A program made the position numbers and the translations under genes. From JBFHRE01 sp041746105 (GTDB lineage: Bacteria > Actinomycetota > Acidimicrobiia > Spongiisociales > ZC4RG35), in the NCBI GenBank assembly GCA_041746105.1, contig JBGTHP010000045.1, forward strand, positions 1 to 18,666: a stretch of DNA of 18,666 nt, read 5' to 3'. Of this stretch, positions 6,640-16,046 are shown in pieces. How positions within the stretch are numbered: position 1 is the stretch's first letter; each line of letters opens with the position of its first letter. Under the pieces are notes generated by a model. It did not search any database and was not told where the DNA came from. It was given only the letters and a program-made list of their open reading frames with translations.

Positions 6640-9600
6640 TCAACCCAGGGTCACCTGCACTTGGTGGATGATGCCGTCATCGACCAACTTCAGCTCCGAG
6701 TTGGGGGGCAGGGTTGTCCCGTCCATCGTCAATCCCACCACGCCACTGCTGACGGCGTTGGGGTTACTGACCTGGATCTCATAGCGGGAAGAGTGGTAGC
6801 GGAAGGCAATCTGAAAATCTCTCCAGGCGCGCGGGATGCATGGTTCGACAACGAGGCGATCTCCCCGCAGGCGGAAGCCGAGGATCCACTCCACTCCGGC
6901 GCGGTACATCCACCCCGCTGAACCGGTGTACCAGGTCCAGCCTCCCCGGCCCACGTGGGGGGCCTCCGAATACACGTCCGCCGGCGCCACATAGGGCTCC
7001 ACCCGATAGCGGTGGACCCCGGCTCTGGTGCTGGCGTGGTTGATTGGGTTGAGCAAGCTGAACAGCTCACCCGCCCGATCACCGTCACCCAGGGTGGCAA
7101 ACGCGATGACGCACCAGACGGCAGCGTGGGTGTACTGGCCGCCGTTCTCACGAACTCCAGGCAGATACCCCTTTATGTATCCTGGATCTACCTCCCAAGT
7201 GTCGAACGGTGGGGTGAAGAGAAGTACGAGGCCATCACCTCGATGGACCAGGTATTCCTCCACCGAGTCCATTGCCCGCTGGGCCCTGTGTCTCGGTGCG
7301 CCACCGTGGATCACCGACCAGGACTGGGCGATCGAGTCGATTCGGCACTCTGGATTGGCTGATGAACCCAGCGGCGTCCCGTCGTCGAAGAAGGCGCGCC
7401 GGTACCAGTCGCCGTCCCATGCCTCGGCTTCGAGGTTCGTCCGGAGGCGACGCGCCCCCTCTTGCCAGTTGGCAGCGAGCTTCGCCTTCCCGAGTCCGTC
7501 GGCGATGCGGGCGAAGCGTGTGAGGTTCGCTTCCAGGAACCATCCGAGCCACACGCTCTCTCCCCTCCCCTCCCGGCCCACTCGGTCGAAGCCATCGTTC
7601 CAATCGCCGGTCCCGATCAGGGGCAGGCCGTGACTTCCGAGCCGGGCCAGTGCCCGTTCGAGGGCACGTTGGCAGTGGTCGAACATCGTTCCTTCGGTGG
7701 GGGATGACTCGGGGGCAAAGAAGATCTCGTCCTCGCCTGGCGCGAGTTCGGTCCCACGCAGATAGGGAACCACCTCGTCGAGCAGGCTCTGGTCTCCGGC
7801 TACTTCGACATAGTGCGCCACGGCATAGGGAAGCCACAGGTAGTCATCGGAGATACGGGTCCGCACCCCTTTGCCCGAAGGGGGGTGCCACCAATGGAGA
7901 ACATCGCCTTCTTCGAACTGATGCCGAGCGGCTCGCAACAAGTGCTCCCTGGTGATCTCCCGCATCGGTACCACCAGCGCCATTGCGTCTTGGAGCTGAT
8001 CGCGGAATCCGAAGGCGCCTCCGGACTGATAGAAAGCGGTCCGGGCCTGCATCCGGCAGGCGAGTGTCTGGTAGAGCAGCCACTGGTTGATCATCAGGTC
8101 GAAGGAACGTTCGGGGGTCTTGACCTGAATGGTGCCGAGGATGTCGTTCCACCAGGTTGCCACTTCGGATTTGACTGCCTCAGGGTCGGATCGGCGATAA
8201 CGCTCGACCAGCATCCGCGCCTCGCCCGCGTCTTTGCCCTGGCCGAGCAGAAAGATCACCTCGACTTCCTCGTTCGGGGCCAAGACCAGTCGGCGTTGGA
8301 TGGCTGCACAGGGGTCGATGCCCACTCCGACCGTCCCCGACAGTGACCCGGTCCGTCGAAGTGCGGCCGGGTCATCGACGCTGCCGTACCTCCCGAGGAA
8401 CTCCGCCCGGTCAGCGGTGGCCGTGACCTCGTCGGCTCCGAGATCGGCGAAGGCAACCCGGTCTCCGAAGTCGACGTTCCATGGGTTGCGCGCCAGCATG
8501 GCACCGGTTGCCTCATCGCGTTCGGTTACCACCCGCATCGGAGAGACGGACCTGGTGGTTCCGAGCACCCATTCCACATAGGCCGTGACTGACAGGCGGC
8601 GATGGCGGCCGCTCAGGTTGCGAAGCCGCAAGCGGGAGATCTTGACCGGATCCTCGAGCGGCACGGTCTGGTGTAGGTCGAGCGCGATCCCCCGGGAGGT
8701 ATGTTCGAATTCGGAGTAACCGGGGCCGTGGCGAGCAAGATAGGCAGAAGCGTGATCCCTGATCGGCAGGGCGGTGGGTCCCCAAACCTCTCCGGTCACT
8801 TCGTCTCGAACATAGAGCACTTCGCCGGGGCGGTCGGCGATGGGATCGTTGGACCAGGGGGTCAGCTGGTTTTCCCGGCTGTTCTCCGACCAGCTGTATC
8901 CGGACCCCGACTCCGAGACGCAGAATCCAAAGCGGGAGTTGGCGACGACATTGACCCACGGGGCCGGTGTCCATTGGCCTTCCCCCAACATCACCACGTA
9001 CTCCTTGCCGTCGGCGACAAAGCCACCAAGACCGTTGTAGAACTCGCGATCCGGCCTCGGGTGCCGTCCCTCCGTCTGCTTCGGGGCGATGGGCCTCGAG
9101 CGGCTGGTCGGTACCAACCCCCCGGCGGGCCGGCGGGCCAGCTGGTCGGCGAGGGTCCCACGATGGCTGAGTAGCACCGCGCGCGCAGCCGACTGGAGAG
9201 TGGTCCGATCGTCGGGGGTGAGCAGCGAGCCGTCGAGGACGAAGACCCCGCCGTCAGGCTCCTGGCCAACGCGGTAGCCGCTTTCCCTGATGAGCTCTTC
9301 GATGGCTTCCTTCAGATCTCGTGCATATGAGCCCGGTTTCTCGTTGATGATCACGAGGTCGGCGTGCAACCCCTTCATTCGCCAGTATTCCTGGGCTCGG
9401 AGGAGGTCCCGGACTAGTCCGCGCTCTTCGGGCTGGTCGATCCGGACCAGGACGATGGGGATATCTCCGGAGATGCCGTGTCGCCACAAGCCCTCCTGAC
9501 TGACCGAATGCAAGGTCTTCGGGGCCGGGGGGATTCTCAGGGCAGAGTCGGAGTAAATCAAGGTTCCGGCGAGCTGCTGGAACACGTGGGCCTGGTCGGG

Positions 9601-12600
9601 AGTGATACGCAGGTGATGGAGGCGGACCTGGGCCTGGGTCCAGGCCAGGGTCGAGCTTCTCTCGAAGGTGGCCGGATCGGAGTATTTGTCGATCAGATCG
9701 AGGACCTCGGGCCGCGTGCGGGCGACCACGGTGGTGAAGTCGAGGTGAGCCGTTGCCCCGGGCTGGATCCGCACCTTTCGCCGCAGACTGAAGACGGGAT
9801 CGAGCACCCGGCCCACTGAGTTCGAAAGTGGACGATCGACCGCGGCGGCGCGGTGGACTTGGTTTCCCCGGCCGAGAAAGCGAGCTCGATCCGTTTCGTA
9901 CTGAACCCCGCCCACCACCTCACCGGTGACGACGAGGACATGACCGACCCACATCGTTTCTTCCTTGGGGGAGCGTGGTCGGCGGGTGGCGAGCAGTGCG
10001 TCATGGCCGACGACCGCTTCGGTCTGCACGAACAAGTTGGAGAAGGCGGGGTGAGCGGCATCTACCCGGGGGGGTGCCAGGACCAACTCGGCGTATGAAG
10101 TGACCTCCACTTCCCGGACGGCGGAGTCGAGATTGGTGAGGCTCACCCGGCGGACCTCCGCATCATCCTCTTGTGACACCACGACGGTCAGCGCAGTTCC
10201 CAAGTTGCCGTCACGACGCTGGATCTGCGCCTTGTCCTCCCGGAAGGACACCTGGTAGGAGTCCGGCTCGGTGAGGGTCGGTTGATAGCCGGCCGACCAG
10301 GTTCGCCCGGTCTGGTCCCTGATGAAGAAGTAACTGCCGAAGTTGTCGCGGGTGGTATCTTCTCGCCAGCGGTTGATTGCGAGTCCCCGCCATTGGCTGT
10401 ACCCGGAACCGGCGGCGGTGATCACAGTGCTAAAACGGCCATTGGAGAGGAGGTGAGTGACGGGGACCGGACCGTGGGGTGACGAGACCCCCCGAACCAT
10501 CCCTTTCGCTTCCTCCAACGGGCGGGCCGCCTCGGCGACTTCCTCGGCCCGCGGCCGCGCCACCTCGACATCGCGAGGAATCCTCTCATGCAACAACAGC
10601 TCGGCCGCCCGGATGGATGGGTCGGCGTGAAACAGATTGCGGGCGATTCCGGCGAGGATGACGTTGGCCAGGGCCACCAGTGACATGGCCTGATGGTGGG
10701 CCATGTAGGTTCGCACCAGAACCCTCTCTCCGTTCTCGGGCAGACGGGCGGGGGTGAAGTCGAGCGATTCGTAGTAGCCGTAGTCGCCCAGTGCTCCCAG
10801 GCCGTTGAGTCGGGTCAGGTTTGTGACCGCAGCTCGCGGCTCGACCATCGCCGCCAGCATCGTGGCATATGGGGCGACCACCAGGTTCTGGCTCAGACCC
10901 CGTTCGAACCCGAGCCCCGGGACCCCGAAGGCTCGGTATTGGTAGATGAGGTTGACGTCGCGGGCGGCGTAGGCCGCCTCGGAGATCCCCCACGGGATCT
11001 GGCGTTCGTTCCCGTACTCGATCTGGCGTCGCACTACTGCCCGGTAGGTGGTGTCGAGGATGCTTTCAGGTGGAGAGCGCATCACCAGCAGCGGCATCAG
11101 GTATTCGAACATGGAGCCTGACCAGGAGATCAGGGCGGCGTCAGCCCCCATCGGAGTCATCGACCGCCCGAGACGAAACCAGTGGCTGGGGGGCAGGTCA
11201 CCTTTGGCGATGCCCACGAAGCTGGCCAGCCGGGCCTCCGAGGCGAGCAGGTCGTAGTGGCTCTGGTCGAGGGTTGCGTCATCGGCGCGATACCCGATGG
11301 ACAGCAGCTTGTTGTCCGGGTTCATGAGGAAGGTGAAATTCATCGCCTCCGCCAGGCCGGCGGTCCTCTCGGCCAGATCGGCAAGACGGCTGGAGAGATG
11401 CTCGCGGCTGGCTGGCTCATCGAGTACCTGGCGGTCGTGGAGGTGGCTCTGCACCGTCGCGACGAGTGCATCGGCGGAGGCCCCCAATTCATCGGTTCCT
11501 TTCCCCGCGGCCAGGGTTCGAGCGATGTCGGCCACCGCCTCGGCTCCTGTAAGGATCTCGGTCAGTCGGTCTGCCTCGGTTATTCCCCGGCTGAGCAGCG
11601 AGCTCAGAAACTCAACCAGGGCCCGGTCGAGATCGCGGGGCGAGACGACCTCGATGCCTGAGTCGACGGCCAAAGTGGCGGCAGCTTCTCGTATCAACAT
11701 TGCTCCGTCTCTGATCCCGGCTGCCACCTCAGAGCCCGGCCCGAGATGGCGGAGGCGGGTACATCCCTTCGAGACCGCCAGCAGGTGTCCCGCCAGGTTG
11801 CCGCTGTCGACCGTCGAAACATACCGGGGAACCAGAGGCTCGCAGGAGGTCGTCTCGTACCAGTTGAGGAAGTGACCCTCGAATCGCTCGAGTCGATCGA
11901 GGGTGGAGACAGTGGCCTCAAGCCGGCCCACTGTCTCTTCGATGCCGACCCAGCCGAACTCACGGGCCGACAGCACCGCCAACAGATACAGCCCGATGTT
12001 GGTTGGGGATGTGCGGTGGGCTATCGCGGCCAGGTCTTCCTGGAAGTTGTCCGGCGGCAGCCAGTTCTCTTCTTCGGTCACGAACCTCTCGAAATACCTC
12101 CAGCTGCGTCGGGCGGTCAGCCGCAAGGCCTGTTGTTCCTCGGCAGTGGGCGGAACAGACGCCTTGATCGGGCGGGGGACGCTGACCCAGTGGGCGATGA
12201 TGGGAGCCAGCACCCATGAGCAGGACCACGCCAGAGCCGCCACCAATGCGCCTGGTTTGGTGAAAGCGGCCGCTGCCGTGCTCGTCAGCCCCACCACCAT
12301 CGAGGGAGCCATCCGTTGGATGAAGCCCGCTCGATCGAGACCGAACTGTCGCTCCGCCTCTTCAGCCGTCACCCAGGTGAGTAACCCTCGACGTGAGACG
12401 ACCAGACGCCAAAGCGTCGTGACGATGGCATCGGTGGTCCTGAGGGCCTGGTGGGGGAGAAAGGCGGCGTGGAGACCGGTTCGTACCAGGGCTCGCCACA
12501 CATCTGTCCCCCACCGCCTCAGACGCACCGCCCCGGGGGTGGTCGTGCGGCGCGGAATCATCCGCTCTAGCAGGGAAAGCATTCCGGGAAGGCCCATGGC

Positions 12601-15075
12601 TATGAGAATGAACCCGGTCCAGGGCCAGACCGGTATGCCCGGGACCAGGAATGAGGCGATTAGGGTGAAGAGCGCGGCCGCGCCGCTGAGACTCCGACGA
12701 AGGTTGTCCACCATCTTCAGGCGGGCCACCGGAGGGAGCGGTCCGTGCCGGCCGAGGATCCACGGGAGGAGCTGCCAGTCGCCACGGACCCAGCGGTGCT
12801 GGCGAGAGAGCGCCACCTCGTAGTGGCTGGGGAATTCTTCGAACACCTCGATGTTGCTGACCAATCCAGCCCTGGCGAAGCAGCCTTCGAAGAGATCGTG
12901 GCTGAGAAGCGTGTTCTCGGGGATTCGACCCTCCAGCGATGCCTCGAACGCGTCGATCTCGTATATCCCCTTGCCGGCATAGGAGCCCTCGCCGAAGAGG
13001 TCCTGGTACAAGTCACTGACCGCGGCTGCATAGGGATCGATCCCGGCGGGCGGGTAGAAGATACCTTGGAAGAAGCTGACACCGCCCGCTCCGAGAAAGG
13101 CGGTGACTCGAGGTTGAAGGATCCCGTAGCCCTCGACGACTCGCCCGAGTGGCTCATCGACCCGGGCCCGGTTGAGGGGATGGGCCATCGTCGCCACCAG
13201 GCGGGTGGCCGCCCCTGGCGGAAGCCGCGAATCGGCATCGAGGGCGATCACATAGCGAACTCGTTCCGGGGGCTCGCTCCCGGTTCGAATGAAGCTGGTG
13301 TCGGCCGCTCCTCGCAGGAGACGGTTGAGCTCACTGAGCTTCCCCCGCTTTCGCTCCCAGCCCATGTGCCGGTCCTCACCGGGATTGAACAACCGCCGGC
13401 GATGGAAGAGGAGAAAGCGATCCGCCCCTCCGGGTCCGGGTCCGTGCCGCTTGTTGAGCCGGGCCACCCCGCTCGCCGCCGCCTCCAGCAGCTCGGCATC
13501 GTTGGGGACCTCGGGTTCCTCGGCATCTCGCCAGTCGCTGACCAGGCCAAAGAGCAGCTCTCCTTCAGGGTTGGCTAGGTAGTGGACTTCGAGCCTTTCG
13601 ACGAGCTCTTCCACCTGCTCGGGTCGCGACAGCACGGCGGACACCGCCACCAGGGTGCGCAGCTCCTTGGTCGGCCCGTCGCGCAACGCCAGGGATGGAA
13701 GCTCCTCGGGGCGGGTTAGGGCCGCGACCGCCCGATTGACCAGGGTCACGCCCAGGTCGGAAGCCGGGATCAGAGCCAGTAGTGCCAAGAGCAGCCGCCA
13801 GGGCCACCAGCCTTCGATGGTAAGGAGGGGCACGGACAGGGTCAGAGCCGTCACCAAGGCAACCGAATTCAGATATACGCCAGCCGCGTGGCTCCTGACG
13901 AAACGAGAGAGCACCAGCCCGGCGCCGGGACGGAAACCAATCTGGTCCTCAAGGGTAATCCTGCCCTTTCCGAGCAGATAGAAGCCGGGATCTCGCTGGC
14001 GGCGATCGGCGAGCTGGGCACTGGCCAGCTGGAGGGACGCCTTCGCGACGTCGAGCTCGGAGGTACCGGATCTCTTCGACAGCTCCTCGATGGCATGTCG
14101 GTAACGGTCCCGGGTTGCAAAGCTCATCTCGGTGTACGAGCTCTCAGCTGCCAGGGCGTGGTCGACCAGGCTGACCCCCTCCACGAACTCGGCCCAGTCG
14201 AAGAAGTTGATCTGACGGAGGCTGGTCACGATGTTGCGCACGGTGACGTTGGTGGCCGACTGCCGCCGGTGGGTCTCATTGACCACCTCGTCGGGTGGCA
14301 TCCCCTCGGATGCCAGGTGATCGAGCAGCCAGGTCAGGCCGGGGGTGGCCTCCGGGTCGTGATCGCGAAGGCGTTGCAGCAACTGGACCGCAAAAGGCTG
14401 GGACAGCTCGCCCAGGCCGTAGTGATCCAGGGCCGTCAGGGCTTTGCTGGAGCTGCCGTTGCCAATTCCGAGGAGTCCGTCGGCAATCTCATCGGCCTGA
14501 CGACGGAGCCTCCGGCCCCATATCATCGCCTCGGCCATCCGCCGCAGGTTCTCGAAGAGGATCAGGCGCAGTGTGATGGGGATGGCCCAGAGCTCACCGA
14601 TTGTGAGAGATTCGATCTCTTGGAATGAAGCCACGAACCTGCGCAGCCCATCAGGATCGAAGCGGCTGTCGAGGTGGGCGACGTACGCCCAGACGATCCC
14701 GTACACGCGCGGGTAGCCGGCGAGGTGACCGTCCCGAAGTTTGGGCAGTTCGCGGTAGTAGGAACGAGGGAGGTTCTCTCGTATGTCATGTAGTTGGCTC
14801 TCCACCAAGTGGAAGTTGTCCACGAGCCACTCAGCCGCTGGGGTGAGCAGCGCCTCCTCCCGAATCGCCCTGGACAACTCCCGGTAAGAGGAGAGAAGGA
14901 CTTCGCCGTTATCGGCCAGGCGCCGAGATATCGGTCGCAGTCGTCCCGGCCGTCCGCTCAGTTCCTGACTAGCGGCCAGGCTGCGAGCATGCTGTTCCAG
15001 CCGTTCGACGCTGAACAGCTCCGCTCGGATGGGCTCGTCGATCAGCTTGGCTCCCGGGCCTTGGGGTAATGCCAT
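6640..15075 (-). CDS. ndvB: Cyclic beta-1,2-glucan synthase (NdvB/ChvB/Cgs type)
   Basis: This 2811-residue integral membrane enzyme is close to the family's usual ~2800. It polymerises UDP-glucose into beta-1,2-glucan, closes the ring and trims chain length. Order: helical N-terminus; TM pair ~398-445; GT84 core with D613/D615 (ALDADSRLP), D727 (SHDLFEG) and Q759-W762 (QHRW); TM segments ~792-832 and ~922-965; glycoamylase-like cyclisation domain (GH189 region) ~985-1470 (SWSGSMFEYLMPLL, TYMAHHQAM); two GH94 N-terminal-type beta-sandwiches ~1530-1800 and ~2030-2310; GH94 catalytic barrel ~2320-2720 with general acid D2491 (GTGDWNDG). All motifs are intact. ATG 15075 is chosen because homology starts soon after; an in-frame GTG at 15237 would add 54 non-family residues. 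Neither has a good ribosome site. It stands alone, without an NdvA-type ABC exporter gene. Confidence 0.93.
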   Translation of the reverse strand: MALPQGPGAKLIDEPIRAELFSVERLEQHARSLAASQELSGRPGRLRPISRRLADNGEVLLSSYRELSRAIREEALLTPAAEWLVDNFHLVESQLHDIRENLPRSYYRELPKLRDGHLAGYPRVYGIVWAYVAHLDSRFDPDGLRRFVASFQEIESLTIGELWAIPITLRLILFENLRRMAEAMIWGRRLRRQADEIADGLLGIGNGSSSKALTALDHYGLGELSQPFAVQLLQRLRDHDPEATPGLTWLLDHLASEGMPPDEVVNETHRRQSATNVTVRNIVTSLRQINFFDWAEFVEGVSLVDHALAAESSYTEMSFATRDRYRHAIEELSKRSGTSELDVAKASLQLASAQLADRRQRDPGFYLLGKGRITLEDQIGFRPGAGLVLSRFVRSHAAGVYLNSVALVTALTLSVPLLTIEGWWPWRLLLALLALIPASDLGVTLVNRAVAALTRPEELPSLALRDGPTKELRTLVAVSAVLSRPEQVEELVERLEVHYLANPEGELLFGLVSDWRDAEEPEVPNDAELLEAAASGVARLNKRHGPGPGGADRFLLFHRRRLFNPGEDRHMGWERKRGKLSELNRLLRGAADTSFIRTGSEPPERVRYVIALDADSRLPPGAATRLVATMAHPLNRARVDEPLGRVVEGYGILQPRVTAFLGAGGVSFFQGIFYPPAGIDPYAAAVSDLYQDLFGEGSYAGKGIYEIDAFEASLEGRIPENTLLSHDLFEGCFARAGLVSNIEVFEEFPSHYEVALSRQHRWVRGDWQLLPWILGRHGPLPPVARLKMVDNLRRSLSGAAALFTLIASFLVPGIPVWPWTGFILIAMGLPGMLSLLERMIPRRTTTPGAVRLRRWGTDVWRALVRTGLHAAFLPHQALRTTDAIVTTLWRLVVSRRGLLTWVTAEEAERQFGLDRAGFIQRMAPSMVVGLTSTAAAAFTKPGALVAALAWSCSWVLAPIIAHWVSVPRPIKASVPPTAEEQQALRLTARRSWRYFERFVTEEENWLPPDNFQEDLAAIAHRTSPTNIGLYLLAVLSAREFGWVGIEETVGRLEATVSTLDRLERFEGHFLNWYETTSCEPLVPRYVSTVDSGNLAGHLLAVSKGCTRLRHLGPGSEVAAGIRDGAMLIREAAATLAVDSGIEVVSPRDLDRALVEFLSSLLSRGITEADRLTEILTGAEAVADIARTLAAGKGTDELGASADALVATVQSHLHDRQVLDEPASREHLSSRLADLAERTAGLAEAMNFTFLMNPDNKLLSIGYRADDATLDQSHYDLLASEARLASFVGIAKGDLPPSHWFRLGRSMTPMGADAALISWSGSMFEYLMPLLVMRSPPESILDTTYRAVVRRQIEYGNERQIPWGISEAAYAARDVNLIYQYRAFGVPGLGFERGLSQNLVVAPYATMLAAMVEPRAAVTNLTRLNGLGALGDYGYYESLDFTPARLPENGERVLVRTYMAHHQAMSLVALANVILAGIARNLFHADPSIRAAELLLHERIPRDVEVARPRAEEVAEAARPLEEAKGMVRGVSSPHGPVPVTHLLSNGRFSTVITAAGSGYSQWRGLAINRWREDTTRDNFGSYFFIRDQTGRTWSAGYQPTLTEPDSYQVSFREDKAQIQRRDGNLGTALTVVVSQEDDAEVRRVSLTNLDSAVREVEVTSYAELVLAPPRVDAAHPAFSNLFVQTEAVVGHDALLATRRPRSPKEETMWVGHVLVVTGEVVGGVQYETDRARFLGRGNQVHRAAAVDRPLSNSVGRVLDPVFSLRRKVRIQPGATAHLDFTTVVARTRPEVLDLIDKYSDPATFERSSTLAWTQAQVRLHHLRITPDQAHVFQQLAGTLIYSDSALRIPPAPKTLHSVSQEGLWRHGISGDIPIVLVRIDQPEERGLVRDLLRAQEYWRMKGLHADLVIINEKPGSYARDLKEAIEELIRESGYRVGQEPDGGVFVLDGSLLTPDDRTTLQSAARAVLLSHRGTLADQLARRPAGGLVPTSRSRPIAPKQTEGRHPRPDREFYNGLGGFVADGKEYVVMLGEGQWTPAPWVNVVANSRFGFCVSESGSGYSWSENSRENQLTPWSNDPIADRPGEVLYVRDEVTGEVWGPTALPIRDHASAYLARHGPGYSEFEHTSRGIALDLHQTVPLEDPVKISRLRLRNLSGRHRRLSVTAYVEWVLGTTRSVSPMRVVTERDEATGAMLARNPWNVDFGDRVAFADLGADEVTATADRAEFLGRYGSVDDPAALRRTGSLSGTVGVGIDPCAAIQRRLVLAPNEEVEVIFLLGQGKDAGEARMLVERYRRSDPEAVKSEVATWWNDILGTIQVKTPERSFDLMINQWLLYQTLACRMQARTAFYQSGGAFGFRDQLQDAMALVVPMREITREHLLRAARHQFEEGDVLHWWHPPSGKGVRTRISDDYLWLPYAVAHYVEVAGDQSLLDEVVPYLRGTELAPGEDEIFFAPESSPTEGTMFDHCQRALERALARLGSHGLPLIGTGDWNDGFDRVGREGRGESVWLGWFLEANLTRFARIADGLGKAKLAANWQEGARRLRTNLEAEAWDGDWYRRAFFDDGTPLGSSANPECRIDSIAQSWSVIHGGAPRHRAQRAMDSVEEYLVHRGDGLVLLFTPPFDTWEVDPGYIKGYLPGVRENGGQYTHAAVWCVIAFATLGDGDRAGELFSLLNPINHASTRAGVHRYRVEPYVAPADVYSEAPHVGRGGWTWYTGSAGWMYRAGVEWILGFRLRGDRLVVEPCIPRAWRDFQIAFRYHSSRYEIQVSNPNAVSSGVVGLTMDGTTLPPNSELKLVDDGIIHQVQVTLG

Positions 15076-15282
15076 CCTTGTAGGATACGGCAGGCGGATA
15101 GGGGCGAGAGTCGGGGCTTCGGCCACCGGCAGCCGCGGGAAGAGGAACCAACTCCATCTCGGAATTCGGACGCAAATTGGTCGCAGGGAAGGACAACAAG
15201 GTCCGGCATTAGCGGCCCCCCATGAGAGTCCGGGCACAGCGCACCCAGAGGTTGAGAATACACGGGACCTGGGACCGCCTGT

Positions 15283-15478
15283 CTCATCGAATACGCCGAC
15301 GTAAGCGAACGGGTTACTACCTCAGACCTGAGGAAGCTCGTCGAGGTCGGATTGCTTCGAGCCGTTGGCGATTCGGCGCGGCCGGTACTACATGGCGAGT
15401 GAGCGCCTCCAGGACCTCAACCGGCGAATCCAGGAGGAACGCAAGCCGATCCCCAATCCATTCGAAGACACCGCCTGA
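15283..15478 (+). pseudogene. Fic-type protein, C-terminal relic with frameshift
   Basis: One frame (15283 on) reads LIEYADVSERVTTSDLRKLV then EVGLLRAVGDSAR, a winged-helix pattern like that at the C-terminus of many Fic-family AMP-transferases. The expected continuation, RYYMASERLQDLNRRIQEER then KPIPNPFEDTA, is in the next frame and ends at TGA 15476-15478. One extra C near 15381-15384 would explain the switch. The Fic core (HPFxxGNGR) is not present upstream; sequence before 15283 belongs to the synthase's upstream region. The remaining 28-codon frame from ATG 15392 has no function by itself. The family call is from pattern memory and moderate. Confidence 0.45.
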
Positions 15479-15636
15479 GACTAAGCGGGCGCCGCCATCG
15501 CATCGTTCTGGGCCGCGACTGGGCCGCGGGACGATGAGAACTGATGCTCGACGACGCAAACCAACCAGAGGCAGAACCCCATGTCAGCTCACGATTCTGG
15601 ACGAAAGCCGATGTCATCCAAGCCGCTCCGCATGAT

Positions 15637-15679
15637 CTACGGATCAGGAGGTTGGGGGTTCAAGTCCCTCCGGGCGTGC
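15637..15679 (+). other. 3' half of tRNA-Arg(ACG), likely integrase attachment-site remnant
   Basis: The plus strand reads CTACGGATCAGGAGG and GTTGGGGGTTCAAGTCCCTC then CGGGCG. It matches the anticodon loop (CTACGGA, anticodon ACG), variable region, T-arm (GGGGG-TTCAAGT-CCCTC) and 3' acceptor strand of actinobacterial tRNA-Arg. The 5' half (acceptor and D-arm) is absent, and no CCA follows. Its antisense gives EGLEPPTS, a peptide familiar from spurious frames over tRNA genes. Integrases typically recombine within exactly this part of a tRNA gene, so an att site is the best reading; no integrase is seen next to it. Confidence 0.65.
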
Positions 15680-16046
15680 TGCTGATCCCCGGTGTGTGCA
15701 GGGGCTTTCTGTCATCTCCCACCGAGTTCTATCCCGCGTGACCGGTCTTTGGGCCGCGAGACTTCGAGCCCGGATGTCAGTGAGCCGTCTGACGAGGTCG
15801 TCCAAGCACTGCCATGGCCTGCCCGGCCGGTAGCCGGGCGTGTTCCCAGATAATGTCTTGCTAGCGCATATTGCCGGATATGGGCGGCACGGGTAGCTGG
15901 CCGTTTGGCGGAAAGAGCTACCTATCACGAGGGCATATCGATTGACCCTGACGACCCACGCTATGCCGGCACGTAAGCGTGCGCGGCAGGCGGCGCCCAC
16001 TGTTCAGCCGAACACCGGATCAGGCCCACGACTAGCATTGTGGTTC

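Noticed and set aside
7028..14628. Numerous plus-strand open frames of 100-280 codons opposite the glucan synthase
   Set aside because: They are antisense shadows produced by GC-rich codon use of a conserved, motif-complete gene.
15644..16000. Minus-strand 118-codon frame ending EGLEPPTS
   Set aside because: The C-terminal peptide is simply the antisense of the tRNA-Arg 3' half, a well-known source of spurious proteins; the rest has no domain.
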